From Hyphomicrobiaceae bacterium (GTDB lineage: Bacteria > Pseudomonadota > Alphaproteobacteria > Rhizobiales > Hyphomicrobiaceae), in NCBI GenBank assembly GCA_017353825.1, contig JAFMSC010000031.1, forward strand, positions 1-10,933: DNA of 10,933 bases, given 5' to 3'. Positions 1 to 6,673 of this stretch are shown piece by piece. The translations under genes and the position numbers were made by a program. The stretch's first letter is position 1; every line of letters begins with the position of its first letter. The notes under the pieces are model-generated. The model did no database searches, was not told the origin of the DNA, and was given only the letters and a program-made list of their open reading frames with translations.

Positions 1-322
1 CCATGGGCTCGATCATCGATGCCTTCGCCGCGACCCCAGGAGGGTCTCCGGGGCGGGCATGGATGTCACGGTCGCGGCGCGCTCGTGATAGTACCACGGA
101 CCAGAGATTGATCGAAGAAGGCCCGCGACTTATAGGTTCTGGACCTCCTCCGACGGCGGGGCGCGCACTGCAGGATGCGGAAGCTAGCCCGCCGAGCAAT
201 GCGATGTTGCGTTGGGCAGCCACTTGGCACAATGTATACCAGAGGCTCAAAACAACATCGGGGTCGTCTCCCAGCCCCAGCGGCAGGCGGACGTGTGAGG
301 AAACGACGGGAAGGCAACACGC
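1..322. other. Non-coding region upstream of tctA
   Basis: No convincing gene is visible in these 322 bases. The open frames that cross it on the plus strand have Arg/Ser/Pro-rich translations with no recognisable family, and they run out of frame into tctA. It holds a candidate promoter and a GTATAC-centred near-palindrome around 213-242, followed by a leader of about 75 bases to the tctA start. At the extreme left edge a minus-strand ATG (16 to 14), preceded by GAAGG, could begin a divergent gene, but only five codons are in view. Confidence 0.5.
213..242 (+). promoter_or_regulatory. Candidate sigma-70 promoter with overlapping GTATAC operator-like site, tctA
   Basis: TTGGGC at 213-218 and TATACC at 236-241 are separated by 17 bases, matching housekeeping -35/-10 geometry, with 3/6 and 4/6 consensus matches. 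GTATAC (235-240) overlaps the -10 box; its ten-base context ATGTATACCA resembles the TNGT-N(0-3)-ACNA core of FadR/GntR-type regulators with one mismatch. A repressor bound here would cover the -10. The overlap is seen in the sequence; promoter and operator function are inferred, and the elements are weak. Confidence 0.3.
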
Positions 323-1870
323 GTGGACGAGATCAGCTCGCTCATCGGCGGCTTCAAGGTCGCCCTCTCCTACTACAACCTGGCGCTCATGATGGTGGGC
401 ATCCTCTTGGGAGTCATCATCGGGGTGCTGCCGGGTCTGGGGGGCGCCAACGGGGTCGCAATCCTGCTTCCCCTCACCTTCACGATGCCTCCCACCTCCG
501 CCATCATCATGCTGTCCTGCATCTACTGGGGGGCGTTGTTCGGAGGGGCGATCACCTCGATCCTGTTCAACATCCCCGGCGAGCCATGGTCGGTGGCGAC
601 CACCTTCGACGGCCACCCCATGGCCCAGAAGGGCCGAGCCGACGAGGCGCTCACCGCCGCCTTCACCTCCTCCTTCGTCGGCGCCCTGACGGCCGTCATC
701 CTCATCACCTTCCTGGCGCCCCTTGTCGCCAAGTTCGCCTTGCAGTTCGGGCCGGCCGAGTTCTTCTCGGTGTTCTTCCTGACGTTCGCCAGCTTTGTCG
801 GCATGGGACGAGGCTCGCCCTTCAAGGTGCTGGCGTCCATGTGTCTCGGCTTCGCGCTGGGGGCCGTCGGCCTCGACAAGATGACGGGCACGCTTCGCAT
901 GACCTTCGGCCATGACGAGCTGCTGGTCGGCTTCGACTTCCTGATCGCCGTCATCGGCTTGTTCGGCATCGGCGAGATCCTCTCGTCCATGGAGGCGGGC
1001 CTGACGTTCTCGGGGACCCATGCCACGATCCGCCTCGATGCCGTGCTGCAGACGTGGAAGCAGCTGCTCAAGTACTGGACCACGTCCATCCGTAGCTGCA
1101 TCATCGGCTGCTGGATGGGCATCACGCCCGGCGGCGCCACGCCGGCCTCGTTCATGAGCTACGGCCTCGCCAAGCGCTTCTCCAAGCGGGGCGCCAACTT
1201 CGGCACTGGTGAGATCGAGGGCGTGGTGGCGCCGGAGACTGCCGCGCACGCCGCTGGCACCAGCGCCCTCTTGCCGATGCTGACGTTGGGCATTCCGGGC
1301 TCGCCAACCGCGGCGGTTCTGCTTGGTGGCCTGATGATTTGGGGCCTGCAGCCCGGCCCGATGCTGTTCGTCGAGCAAAAGGACTTCGTGTGGGGCCTGA
1401 TCGCGTCCATGTACCTCGGCAACCTCGCGGGACTGGTCGTTGTCCTGACCTGCGTGCCGCTCTTTGCCGCCATCCTGCGCGTACCGTTCTCGATCATCGG
1501 ACCGGTGATCCTGGTGATCTGCGCGGTGGGCGCCTACACCGTCCACAACAGCATGTTCGACGTGTGGATGATGCTGGTGTTCGGCTTCTTAGGCTACGTC
1601 TTCACCAAGCTCGGCTACCCGCTTCCGCCGCTGGTGCTGGCCATCGTGCTGGGCGACAAGGCCGAGGAGTCGTTCCGCCAGGCGATGCTGGCCTCGCAGG
1701 GCAGCCTGACCATTTTCTGGTCCAACTGGCTGGTCGGCTCGATCATGACCCTCGGCATGATCTTGCTGTTCTGGCCAGCGGTGACCTGGCTCCTGGAGAA
1801 GCGGCGTGGCATGAGTTCGCGACCCGTACCGGCGCCGGCCGGAGCGGCGGTTGTGGACCGCGATCGGTGA
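323..1870 (+). CDS. tctA: Tripartite tricarboxylate transporter large permease, TctA family
   Basis: This 515-residue, very hydrophobic inner-membrane protein is the large (about 12-segment) permease of a tripartite tricarboxylate transporter, a secondary importer that takes a carboxylate from a periplasmic binding protein. It shows the N-terminal family signature GVLPGLGGANGVAILLPLTF (about residues 34-53), the NIPGEPWS segment near 88-95, a mid-protein GITPGGATPASF loop, and the LTLGIPGSPTAAVLLGG and LQPGPMLF blocks that mark TctA. The length is usual for the family (about 500). GTG at 323 is chosen because GGGAAGG (308-314) sits eight bases upstream and the protein then begins just before its first membrane segment. 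It is the first gene of a tctA-tctC-tctB operon, whereas the common order is C-B-A. The substrate cannot be read from the sequence; family members carry citrate, other di- and tricarboxylates, or aromatic acids. Confidence 0.95.
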   Translation: MDEISSLIGGFKVALSYYNLALMMVGILLGVIIGVLPGLGGANGVAILLPLTFTMPPTSAIIMLSCIYWGALFGGAITSILFNIPGEPWSVATTFDGHPMAQKGRADEALTAAFTSSFVGALTAVILITFLAPLVAKFALQFGPAEFFSVFFLTFASFVGMGRGSPFKVLASMCLGFALGAVGLDKMTGTLRMTFGHDELLVGFDFLIAVIGLFGIGEILSSMEAGLTFSGTHATIRLDAVLQTWKQLLKYWTTSIRSCIIGCWMGITPGGATPASFMSYGLAKRFSKRGANFGTGEIEGVVAPETAAHAAGTSALLPMLTLGIPGSPTAAVLLGGLMIWGLQPGPMLFVEQKDFVWGLIASMYLGNLAGLVVVLTCVPLFAAILRVPFSIIGPVILVICAVGAYTVHNSMFDVWMMLVFGFLGYVFTKLGYPLPPLVLAIVLGDKAEESFRQAMLASQGSLTIFWSNWLVGSIMTLGMILLFWPAVTWLLEKRRGMSSRPVPAPAGAAVVDRDR

Positions 1871-1884
1871 CGGGCCGATCGCGG
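1858..1884 (+). promoter_or_regulatory. Perfect intercistronic hairpin at the 3' end of tctA
   Basis: CCGCGATCGG (1858-1867) and CCGATCGCGG (1875-1884) are exact reverse complements around a seven-base loop that contains the tctA stop codon. No T-run follows, so a rho-independent terminator is unlikely. A 3' stabilising structure or RNA-processing element between tctA and tctC fits better. Confidence 0.55.
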
Positions 1885-1911
1885 ACTAGGTGAAGATCGA
1901 AGACATACAAA

Positions 1912-1921
1912 AGGTATACCT
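1912..1921. promoter_or_regulatory. GGTATACC palindrome before tctC
   Basis: AGGTATACCT is a perfect 10-bp palindrome just upstream of the tctC ribosome binding site. It shares the GTATAC core with the site at 233-242 upstream of tctA, and resembles TGGTATGCCA at 4813-4822 upstream of the formate dehydrogenase genes. It could be a regulator-binding site or part of an internal promoter. Function is inferred only from the repeated motif and its intergenic position. Confidence 0.3.
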
Positions 1922-1924
1922 AGA

Positions 1925-1930
1925 AGGAGG
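1925..1930 (+). promoter_or_regulatory. Strong Shine-Dalgarno that fixes the tctC start
   Basis: AGGAGG lies seven bases before ATG 1938 in an A-rich context. It rules out the GTG at 1890 as the start, and it is much stronger than the sites in front of tctA and tctB. This fits the need for excess binding protein. Confidence 0.85.
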
Positions 1931-1937
1931 AATAAGC

Positions 1938-2996
1938 ATGGTGCGAAACTTGAGTGCCCAGCGTGCTTTGGGCTGGTCGTGCGGCGCGGCCGCGCTATGC
2001 GCCGGCGCCGTGGCGCTGGCCTCCCCCCTCTTCATCGGCGCCCGGAGCGCGGCGGCCGACACGTGGGAGCCGACCAAACCGATCCAGTTCATTATCCCAG
2101 CCGGCACCGGCGGCGGCGCCGACCAAATGGCCCGCTTCATCCAGGGTGTGGTGGCTAAGAACAACCTCTCCAAGCAGCCGATCATCACCGTCAACAAGGG
2201 TGGCGGCGCTGGCGCCGAGGGCTTCCTGGAGGTGAAGAAATCCTCCGGCGACCCCCACAACATCATCATTACCCTGTCGAACCTCTTCACCACCCCGCTC
2301 GCCACGGGCGTGCCCTTCAGCTGGAAGGACCTGACGCCAGTCGCCATGCTGGCGCTCGACCAGTTCGTCCTCTGGGTGCCGGCCGACGCGCCCTACAACA
2401 CCGCCAAGGACTATATCGCGGCGATCAAGGCCGGCGAGGACAAGTCCTTCAAGATGGGTGGCACCGGCTCCAAGCAGGAGGACCAGATCATCACGGTCGC
2501 GCTGGAGAAGCTCACGGCTCCCAAGAAGTTCACCTACATTCCCTTCGGCGGCGGCGGCACGGTGGCGGTGCAGCTCGTCGGCAAGCATATCGACTCCTCG
2601 GTCAACAACCCCATCGAGGCGGTCTCGCAGTGGAAGGCGGGTGCCCTAAAGCCGCTTTGCCTCTTTGACTCCAAGCGCAGTGTCTACACCGCGAAGGTGA
2701 CGGCGGCGATGGCTTGGTCCGACATCCCGACCTGCAAGGAGGCCGGCGTCGATACCGAGTACCAGATGCTGCGCGGCATCTTCACGTCGCCCGGCGTGAA
2801 GCCCGAGCAAGTCGCCTATTACGTCGATCTCTTCAAGAAGGTCATGGCGACCGAGGACTGGAAGAAGTTCATGGAGGACGGGGCTTTCAACCAAACCTTC
2901 ATGACCGGTGACCAGTTCAAGACTTGGCTCGTCGCCAACGACAAGCTGCACTACGAGCTGATGAAGGAAGCGGGATTCCTGGCGGCAGGAAAGTGA
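1938..2996 (+). CDS. tctC: Tripartite tricarboxylate transporter periplasmic substrate-binding protein, TctC/Bug family
   Basis: This is a periplasmic solute receptor of 352 residues that captures a carboxylate and delivers it to the TctA/TctB membrane complex. Residues 1-40 form a Sec signal peptide: Arg3 and Arg9, a hydrophobic Ala/Leu core, and an Ala-Ala-Ala site with likely cleavage before Asp41. The mature protein opens with the Bug pattern PIQFIIPAGTGGGADQMAR, followed by the VNKGGGAGAEGF loop and a MGGTGSKQED segment; these loops line the ligand cleft in known Bug proteins. Two mature cysteines (in PLCLF and PTCKEAG) may form a disulfide. Length is a little above the usual 320-330. 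ATG 1938 is preferred over GTG 1890 because of the AGGAGG at 1925-1930 and because it places the signal peptide at the N-terminus. It lies 67 bases after tctA and is flanked by hairpins. The ligand is unknown; Bug proteins bind very diverse carboxylates. Confidence 0.93.
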   Translation: MVRNLSAQRALGWSCGAAALCAGAVALASPLFIGARSAAADTWEPTKPIQFIIPAGTGGGADQMARFIQGVVAKNNLSKQPIITVNKGGGAGAEGFLEVKKSSGDPHNIIITLSNLFTTPLATGVPFSWKDLTPVAMLALDQFVLWVPADAPYNTAKDYIAAIKAGEDKSFKMGGTGSKQEDQIITVALEKLTAPKKFTYIPFGGGGTVAVQLVGKHIDSSVNNPIEAVSQWKAGALKPLCLFDSKRSVYTAKVTAAMAWSDIPTCKEAGVDTEYQMLRGIFTSPGVKPEQVAYYVDLFKKVMATEDWKKFMEDGAFNQTFMTGDQFKTWLVANDKLHYELMKEAGFLAAGK

Positions 2997-3003
2997 CGAG
3001 AGC

Positions 3004-3028
3004 GGAGCCCGGCACTCAGCCGGGCTCC
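3004..3028 (+). promoter_or_regulatory. Perfect hairpin between tctC and tctB
   Basis: GGAGCCCGGC (3004-3013) and GCCGGGCTCC (3019-3028) pair exactly around the loop ACTCA, eight bases after the tctC stop. The flanks GAGCG (3000-3004) and CGCTC (3032-3036) could add alternative pairing. No T-tract follows. It probably acts as a 3' stabiliser or partial terminator, raising tctC message over tctB. Confidence 0.6.
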
Positions 3029-3106
3029 ATGCGCTCAGCCGCAGGGCTGTGGCCGCCCAGCCGATCCGAGAACAGGCTCACGCCAACCTAGAGGCCCGTG
3101 CCGCCC

Positions 3107-3658
3107 ATGAACGAGAGCATGAACGAGAGCAACACCAACGAAGGCCCGGCCCTGGTATCGAACCGGACCATGGAGATCGTCGTCGCGCTGCTGCTGCTGG
3201 TGGGCTGCGGCATCGTCCTCTACGACAGCGCGCGCCTGGGCTTCGGGTGGCAGGAAGGCGTGGGGCCGGCGGCCGGCTACTTCCCGTTCTGGATCGCCGT
3301 GATCCTGGGCGTATCGAGCCTGGTGATCCTGGTTAGCGCGGTATGGCGCCGGGGACCCAGCGAGGTGTTCGTGACCCTGCGGCCGTTCGGCCGGGTCCTG
3401 GCCGTGCTGGTGCCCAGTTTGGTGTACGTCGCGCTGATCGGCGGCATCTCGCTTGGGCCGATCGATGTGCCCGGCCTCGGCATCTACGTGTCCTCAGCCA
3501 TCTTCATGTTCGCCTTTATGCTCACCGTGGGGCGGGAGAACATCCTCAAGTCGGCCCTGGTCTCGGTTGGAGTGCCGCTGGCCCTGTTCTTCATGTTTGA
3601 GAAGTGGTTCCTGGTTCCCCTTCCCAAGGGCCCCCTGGAAGCCTATCTAGGCTACTGA
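3107..3658 (+). CDS. tctB: Tripartite tricarboxylate transporter small membrane subunit, TctB family
   Basis: This small inner-membrane subunit of 183 residues completes the TctABC carboxylate importer; its exact role in the family is poorly defined. Four hydrophobic stretches are visible: the first begins near IVVALLLLVGCGIVLYDS, then FPFWIAVILGVSSLVILVSAV, a third around VLAVLVPSLVYVALIGG and a last around SALVSVGVPLALFFMF. The loop GVGPAAGYFPFW after segment one is the typical TctB motif, and the C-terminal FEKWFLVPLPKGPLE also matches the usual end of the family. The start is uncertain: GTG 3098, ATG 3107 and ATG 3119 are all in frame. GAGG at 3091-3094 is too close for GTG 3098, so ATG 3107 is preferred, although its spacing is long. 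It is the last gene of the operon, 110 bases after tctC, beyond a strong hairpin. Confidence 0.88.
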   Translation: MNESMNESNTNEGPALVSNRTMEIVVALLLLVGCGIVLYDSARLGFGWQEGVGPAAGYFPFWIAVILGVSSLVILVSAVWRRGPSEVFVTLRPFGRVLAVLVPSLVYVALIGGISLGPIDVPGLGIYVSSAIFMFAFMLTVGRENILKSALVSVGVPLALFFMFEKWFLVPLPKGPLEAYLGY

Positions 3659-3667
3659 CGGCGCTCA

Positions 3668-3707
3668 TTCCTTATCGTCCCGAGCGTTTCCTTATCGTCC
3701 CGAGAGT
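3668..3707. repeat. Two-copy 20-bp tandem repeat after tctB
   Basis: TTCCTTATCGTCCCGAGCGT (3668-3687) is followed directly by a second copy (3688-3707) with a single change, C to A, at position 18. It lies just after the tctB stop, in the gap between tctB and the convergent terC-family gene. There are only two copies, so this is a local duplication rather than an array. Confidence 0.8.
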
Positions 3708-3726
3708 AACGAGAGCCCCGGCACAG

Positions 3727-3748
3727 GCCCGGTATTCTGCGACCGGGC
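3727..3748. terminator. Weak hairpin in the tctB / terC convergent gap
   Basis: GCCCGGT (3727-3733) and ACCGGGC (3742-3748) are perfect complements around an eight-base loop. Its place between two converging genes fits a bidirectional transcription end, but no T-run is present on either side, so rho-independent termination is doubtful. Confidence 0.3.
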
Positions 3749-3867
3749 ATCCCACCCGCCAGCTCAATCGTTGCTTGCGATCGGCGCGCCCGGCCGACGC
3801 GGCAAGGCCCAAATCCACAGCCGGGATAGCGGGCCGTTGGCCGAGCAGGAAAACAGCGTAAGCCCCT

Positions 3868-4641
3868 TTATTCTGCGGCCTCGCCGGCGGTGCGTCGGGC
3901 GGTGGCCTTGGAGATGATCCAGCCGACAACCACCACCAGCACGGCGCCCGAGGTCTCGACGGCGCGGGCGACGATCTTGAGGGACACGCCAAGGGAGTCC
4001 GCAGCCAACATCAGGTAGGGCTGCATGATCGGCTCGGTGGCGATGAGCTCGCCGGCCACCCAGCCCAGCAGGGCGGATCCGGCCCACACCAGGATCGGCA
4101 CGCGGTCAAGCAGCCACGTGAGCAGGGTCGCCCCGAAGACGACGAGCGGGATGCTGATCACAAGCCCAAGAATAATGAGCCCCGTGTGACCGCCGGCCGC
4201 CGCCGCGATCGCCAGCACGTTGTCAAGGCTCATGACGATGTCGGCGATGGCCACGATCTTGACGGCCTCCCACACGCTGGAACCGGAGCGGACGCTGTCC
4301 TCGCTGGCCTCCTCGCCGAGCAAGAGCTGCACGGCAATCCACAGCAGGATGAGACCGCCCACGAGCTTGAGCCACGGCAGGCCGAACAGCTCCTGCACGA
4401 CAAGCGTGAACAGGATGCGCAGTACGACTGCGGCGCCCGCGCCCAGGACGATGCCCACCAACCTCTGGCCCCGCGGCAGAGAGCGGCAGGCCAGCGCGAT
4501 CACCACCGCATTGTCGCCCGAGAGGATGATATTGATGCCGATGATGCGGAGGACGGTCACCACAAGCTCGGCGTCAACGCCCATGACCGTTTGCAGGTAT
4601 TGGGCGAGCTCATCGCTCCACGCCGCCAACGCCACCAGCAT
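3868..4641 (-). CDS. TerC-family integral membrane protein, YjbE-like putative metal transporter
   Basis: This 257-residue polytopic inner-membrane protein belongs to the TerC family, whose members (TerC, Alx, YkoY-type) are linked to tellurite resistance or to export of manganese and related cations. Two acidic membrane motifs diagnostic of the family are present: NIILSGDNAVVIALACR (Asp43) and IADIVMSLDNVLAIAAAAGG (Asp134, Asp140). Around seven hydrophobic segments are apparent, with a short polar stretch near residues 109-125 and a basic, Ala/Glu-ending tail. ATG 4641 is preceded on its strand by AAGGGGGA at suitable distance. The gene is alone on the minus strand, convergent with tctB and divergent from the formate dehydrogenase operon. 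No yybP-ykoY manganese-riboswitch pattern was recognised in the leader. The metal transported is not readable from sequence; the family call is strong and the function is inferred. Confidence 0.9.
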   Translation of the reverse strand: MLVALAAWSDELAQYLQTVMGVDAELVVTVLRIIGINIILSGDNAVVIALACRSLPRGQRLVGIVLGAGAAVVLRILFTLVVQELFGLPWLKLVGGLILLWIAVQLLLGEEASEDSVRSGSSVWEAVKIVAIADIVMSLDNVLAIAAAAGGHTGLIILGLVISIPLVVFGATLLTWLLDRVPILVWAGSALLGWVAGELIATEPIMQPYLMLAADSLGVSLKIVARAVETSGAVLVVVVGWIISKATARRTAGEAAE

Positions 4642-4786
4642 CGTTCCCGTCCCCCTTGAATTCTGGCCGGCTCCGTCATCGGGCCGGCCGTCTGTTCCCT
4701 ACCAGATAGTCGTCGGCCTGCCGAGCCGGGTAGTTGCACGTTGGTCGCAGACGCGCCTCATGGGGGGGCACGCGAGAGGCCGGCGC

Positions 4787-4816
4787 TCGACAGCCAAACG
4801 CGTTATGGCATATGGT
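4787..4816 (+). promoter_or_regulatory. Candidate sigma-70 promoter of the formate dehydrogenase operon
   Basis: TCGACA (4787-4792; 5/6 match to the -35 consensus) and TATGGT (4811-4816; 4/6 match to -10) are 18 bases apart. The -10 lies inside the inverted repeat at 4806-4822, as expected for a repressible promoter. Transcription would begin near 4823, leaving a leader of about 120 bases before the beta-subunit start. This is assignment by eye in GC-rich DNA. Confidence 0.3.
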
Positions 4817-4822
4817 ATGCCA
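4806..4822. promoter_or_regulatory. Operator-like inverted repeat upstream of the formate dehydrogenase operon
   Basis: TGGCATA (4806-4812) and TATGCCA (4816-4822) are perfect inverted arms around the spacer TGG. The right half reads TGGTATGCCA, one base from the TGGTATACCA type of site that fits the FadR/GntR core TNGT-N(0-3)-ACNA. It is AT-rich against a GC-rich background and overlaps the proposed -10. The regulator is not in the window; the family suggestion is inference. Confidence 0.45.
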
Positions 4823-4841
4823 ATGCACCAGCCTCCTGTAT

Positions 4842-4859
4842 CGCAGCTGCGCAGCTGCG
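4842..4859. repeat. 18-bp perfect palindrome in the operon leader
   Basis: CGCAGCTGCGCAGCTGCG is its own reverse complement and is built from two GCAGCTGC units. It lies about 20 bases after the proposed transcription start, so it could be a second protein-binding site or form structure in the leader RNA. GCAGCTGC is composed of common GC-rich words, so chance is possible. Confidence 0.4.
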
Positions 4860-4945
4860 GTGTAGCGATGGCGGTTCTCTGCCCGCGCGGGTCGGGCGTA
4901 GAGTGCCGACGCCAACGACGAACGCCCGCAATCAGGCTCCCCGGG

Positions 4946-6673
4946 ATGAAAGAAATCGCAACAGGGTACAACGGCCAGCGCAACGATCGCCCGGGCGGCC
5001 GCTCGATCCACCCGGGGTCAGGCCGGCGCAAGGCGCCCTTGTTTCCCAAGGGGCGCGCGCTCAAGCCGGAGGAAGAGGCCGTGGTGCGGGCGCTGCTGGG
5101 CGACCGGCCGCGCCAACGCGCGCTGCTCATTGAGTACTTGCACCTGATCCAGGACGCCCAGGGCTGCCTGCCCGAGGGGTACCTGCAGGCCCTGGCTCAA
5201 GAGCTCAACATCCCGATGGCCGAGGTCTACGAGGTCGCCACCTTTTACGCCCATTTCGATGTGGTGGGCGACAAGGAGGAGCGCCCACCCAAGCTCACCA
5301 TCCGCGTCTGCGACAGCCTGAGCTGCATGCTGGCGGGGGCCGAGAAGCTGATCGCCGAACTGGAGGCCGAGCCGCTGCGCGACGTGCGGGTGGTGCGGGC
5401 GCCGTGCGTCGGCGCCTGCGATGTGGCCCCCGCCGCCGAAGTCGGTCATCGCCACGTTGCCCGCGCCAGTTTGGCCGCAATCAAGGGTCTGGCGCTGGGC
5501 GGCCACACGCATCCCGAGATGCCGGCGTACCAGAATTTCGACGCCTACCTCAAGGCCGGCGGCTATGCCGCGCTGAAAGCCTGCACGTCCGGCGCCCGCA
5601 AGGTAGAGGACGTGATCGCCACCCTCACCGATGGCAGCCTGCGCGGCCTCGGCGGCGCGGGCTTCCCCACGGGCCGCAAATGGAGCCTCGTGCGCGCCGA
5701 GAAGGGGCCGCGGCTGATGGCCGTCAACGGCGACGAGGGCGAGCCCGGTACCTTCAAGGACCGCTTCTACCTGGAGCGCGAGCCCCACAAGTTCCTGGAA
5801 GGCACGCTGATCGCGGCCTGGGCCGTGGAGGCTGAGGAGGTCTTCATCTACATCCGCGACGAATACCCCGCGGTGCACCGCATTCTCGCCAGTGAGATCC
5901 CCAAGGTGGAGGCGGCGGGGCTCGCCACGCACACCAAGCTCACGGTGCGGCGCGGCGCCGGCGCCTACATCTGCGGCGAGGAAAGCGCCATGATCGAATC
6001 GATCGAGGGCAAGCGGGGTCTGCCGCGCCATCGCCCGCCCTACGTCGCCCAGGTCGGCGTGTTCGGGCGGCCGACCTTGGTCAACAACATCGAAACGCTC
6101 TATTGGGTGCCCACCATTCTGGAGAAGGGTGCGGCGTGGTTCGCCTCCCAGGGCAAGAACGGCGCCAAGGGCTTGCGCTCCTACTCGGTGTCGGGTCGCG
6201 TGAAGAAGCCGGGCGTCGTGCTGACGGCCGCCGGTTCCACCGCCCGGGAACTCATCGACCTATGCGGCGGTATGCTCGAGGGGCATCACTTCAAGGGCTA
6301 CCTGCCGGGCGGTGCATCGGGCGGCATCCTGCCGGCCTACATGGCCGATATCCCGCTCGACTTCGGCCAGCTGGAGAAGCACGGTGCCTTCATCGGCAGC
6401 CACGCGGTCGTGATCCTGTCAGACCAGGACGACATGAAGGCCGTGGCCCTCAACCTGATGCGCTTCTTCGAGGACGAGAGCTGTGGCCAGTGCACGCCCT
6501 GCCGCAACGGCACCGAGAAGGCCGTGCAGCTCATGAACGCCGGCAACTGGGACCCGGACCTGATGGCGGACTTGTCGCAGGTAATGGCCGATGCCTCCAT
6601 CTGCGGCCTCGGCCAGGCGGCGCCCAATCCCGTGCGGAGCGTGTTCAAATACTTCCCGGAGGATTTGAGGTGA
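4946..6673 (+). CDS. fdsB: NAD-dependent formate dehydrogenase beta subunit (NuoE-NuoF fusion, FDH1/FdsGB type)
   Basis: This cytoplasmic diaphorase subunit takes electrons from the alpha subunit and reduces NAD+. It has 575 residues. The NuoE-like part (about 45-175) carries 2Fe-2S ligands Cys122, Cys127, Cys154 and Cys158. The NuoF-like part (about 190-575) has the FMN loop GLGGAGFPTGRKW (234-246), NGDEGEPGTFKDR (261-273), the nucleotide motif GAGAYICGEE (337-346) and 4Fe-4S ligands Cys513, Cys516, Cys519 and Cys553. In Rhodobacter capsulatus these parts are separate proteins (FdsG, FdsB); fusion is the arrangement of Methylorubrum FDH1 beta, which has similar length. ATG 4946 is chosen because it gives the short polar N-terminus expected; the Shine-Dalgarno is poor, and TTG 5039 or ATG 4868 cannot be excluded. 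It overlaps the next gene by four bases. A NuoEF-like diaphorase of another dehydrogenase is ruled out by the alpha gene downstream. Confidence 0.93.
   Translation: MKEIATGYNGQRNDRPGGRSIHPGSGRRKAPLFPKGRALKPEEEAVVRALLGDRPRQRALLIEYLHLIQDAQGCLPEGYLQALAQELNIPMAEVYEVATFYAHFDVVGDKEERPPKLTIRVCDSLSCMLAGAEKLIAELEAEPLRDVRVVRAPCVGACDVAPAAEVGHRHVARASLAAIKGLALGGHTHPEMPAYQNFDAYLKAGGYAALKACTSGARKVEDVIATLTDGSLRGLGGAGFPTGRKWSLVRAEKGPRLMAVNGDEGEPGTFKDRFYLEREPHKFLEGTLIAAWAVEAEEVFIYIRDEYPAVHRILASEIPKVEAAGLATHTKLTVRRGAGAYICGEESAMIESIEGKRGLPRHRPPYVAQVGVFGRPTLVNNIETLYWVPTILEKGAAWFASQGKNGAKGLRSYSVSGRVKKPGVVLTAAGSTARELIDLCGGMLEGHHFKGYLPGGASGGILPAYMADIPLDFGQLEKHGAFIGSHAVVILSDQDDMKAVALNLMRFFEDESCGQCTPCRNGTEKAVQLMNAGNWDPDLMADLSQVMADASICGLGQAAPNPVRSVFKYFPEDLR

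Larger units (their letters stand above)
4642..4945. other. Divergent intergenic region, terC-like gene / formate dehydrogenase operon
   Basis: This 304-base gap contains no supported gene. The frame of the beta subunit stays open leftwards through it and into the terC-like gene, but the translation is low-complexity and matches nothing; ATG 4868 in that frame is a possible but unlikely longer start. The gap holds a candidate promoter (4787-4816), an inverted repeat (4806-4822), an 18-bp palindrome (4842-4859), and GGCCGG/CCGGCC arms at about 4666-4690 in the leader of the minus-strand gene. Confidence 0.6.

Noticed and set aside
227..241. Sigma-54 promoter from TGGCAC at 227-232
   Set aside because: The required GC dinucleotide of the -12 element (TTGC) is absent at the proper spacing; ATACC is found instead.
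3..392. 129-codon plus-strand frame at the left edge
   Set aside because: It has no family features, an Arg/Ser/Thr-rich composition, and runs out of frame into the well-supported tctA.
1890..1937. GTG 1890 as the tctC start
   Set aside because: It would place 16 polar residues before the signal peptide, and AGGAGG lies exactly in position for ATG 1938.
4642..4740. yybP-ykoY manganese riboswitch in the terC-like leader
   Set aside because: The leader is only about 100 bases with no recognisable conserved core; only GC-rich GGCCGG/CCGGCC pairing is seen.
4220..4945. Upstream extension of the beta-subunit reading frame by 242 codons
   Set aside because: It runs antisense through the terC-like gene, is Ser/Arg/Pro-rich, and lacks similarity to the family N-terminus. 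ATG 4946 gives the expected length.
5018..6031. 337-codon minus-strand frame opposite the beta subunit (and a 319-codon one at 7501-8460)
   Set aside because: Same GC-driven antisense effect; no family signature, and the plus strand carries intact, motif-rich proteins.
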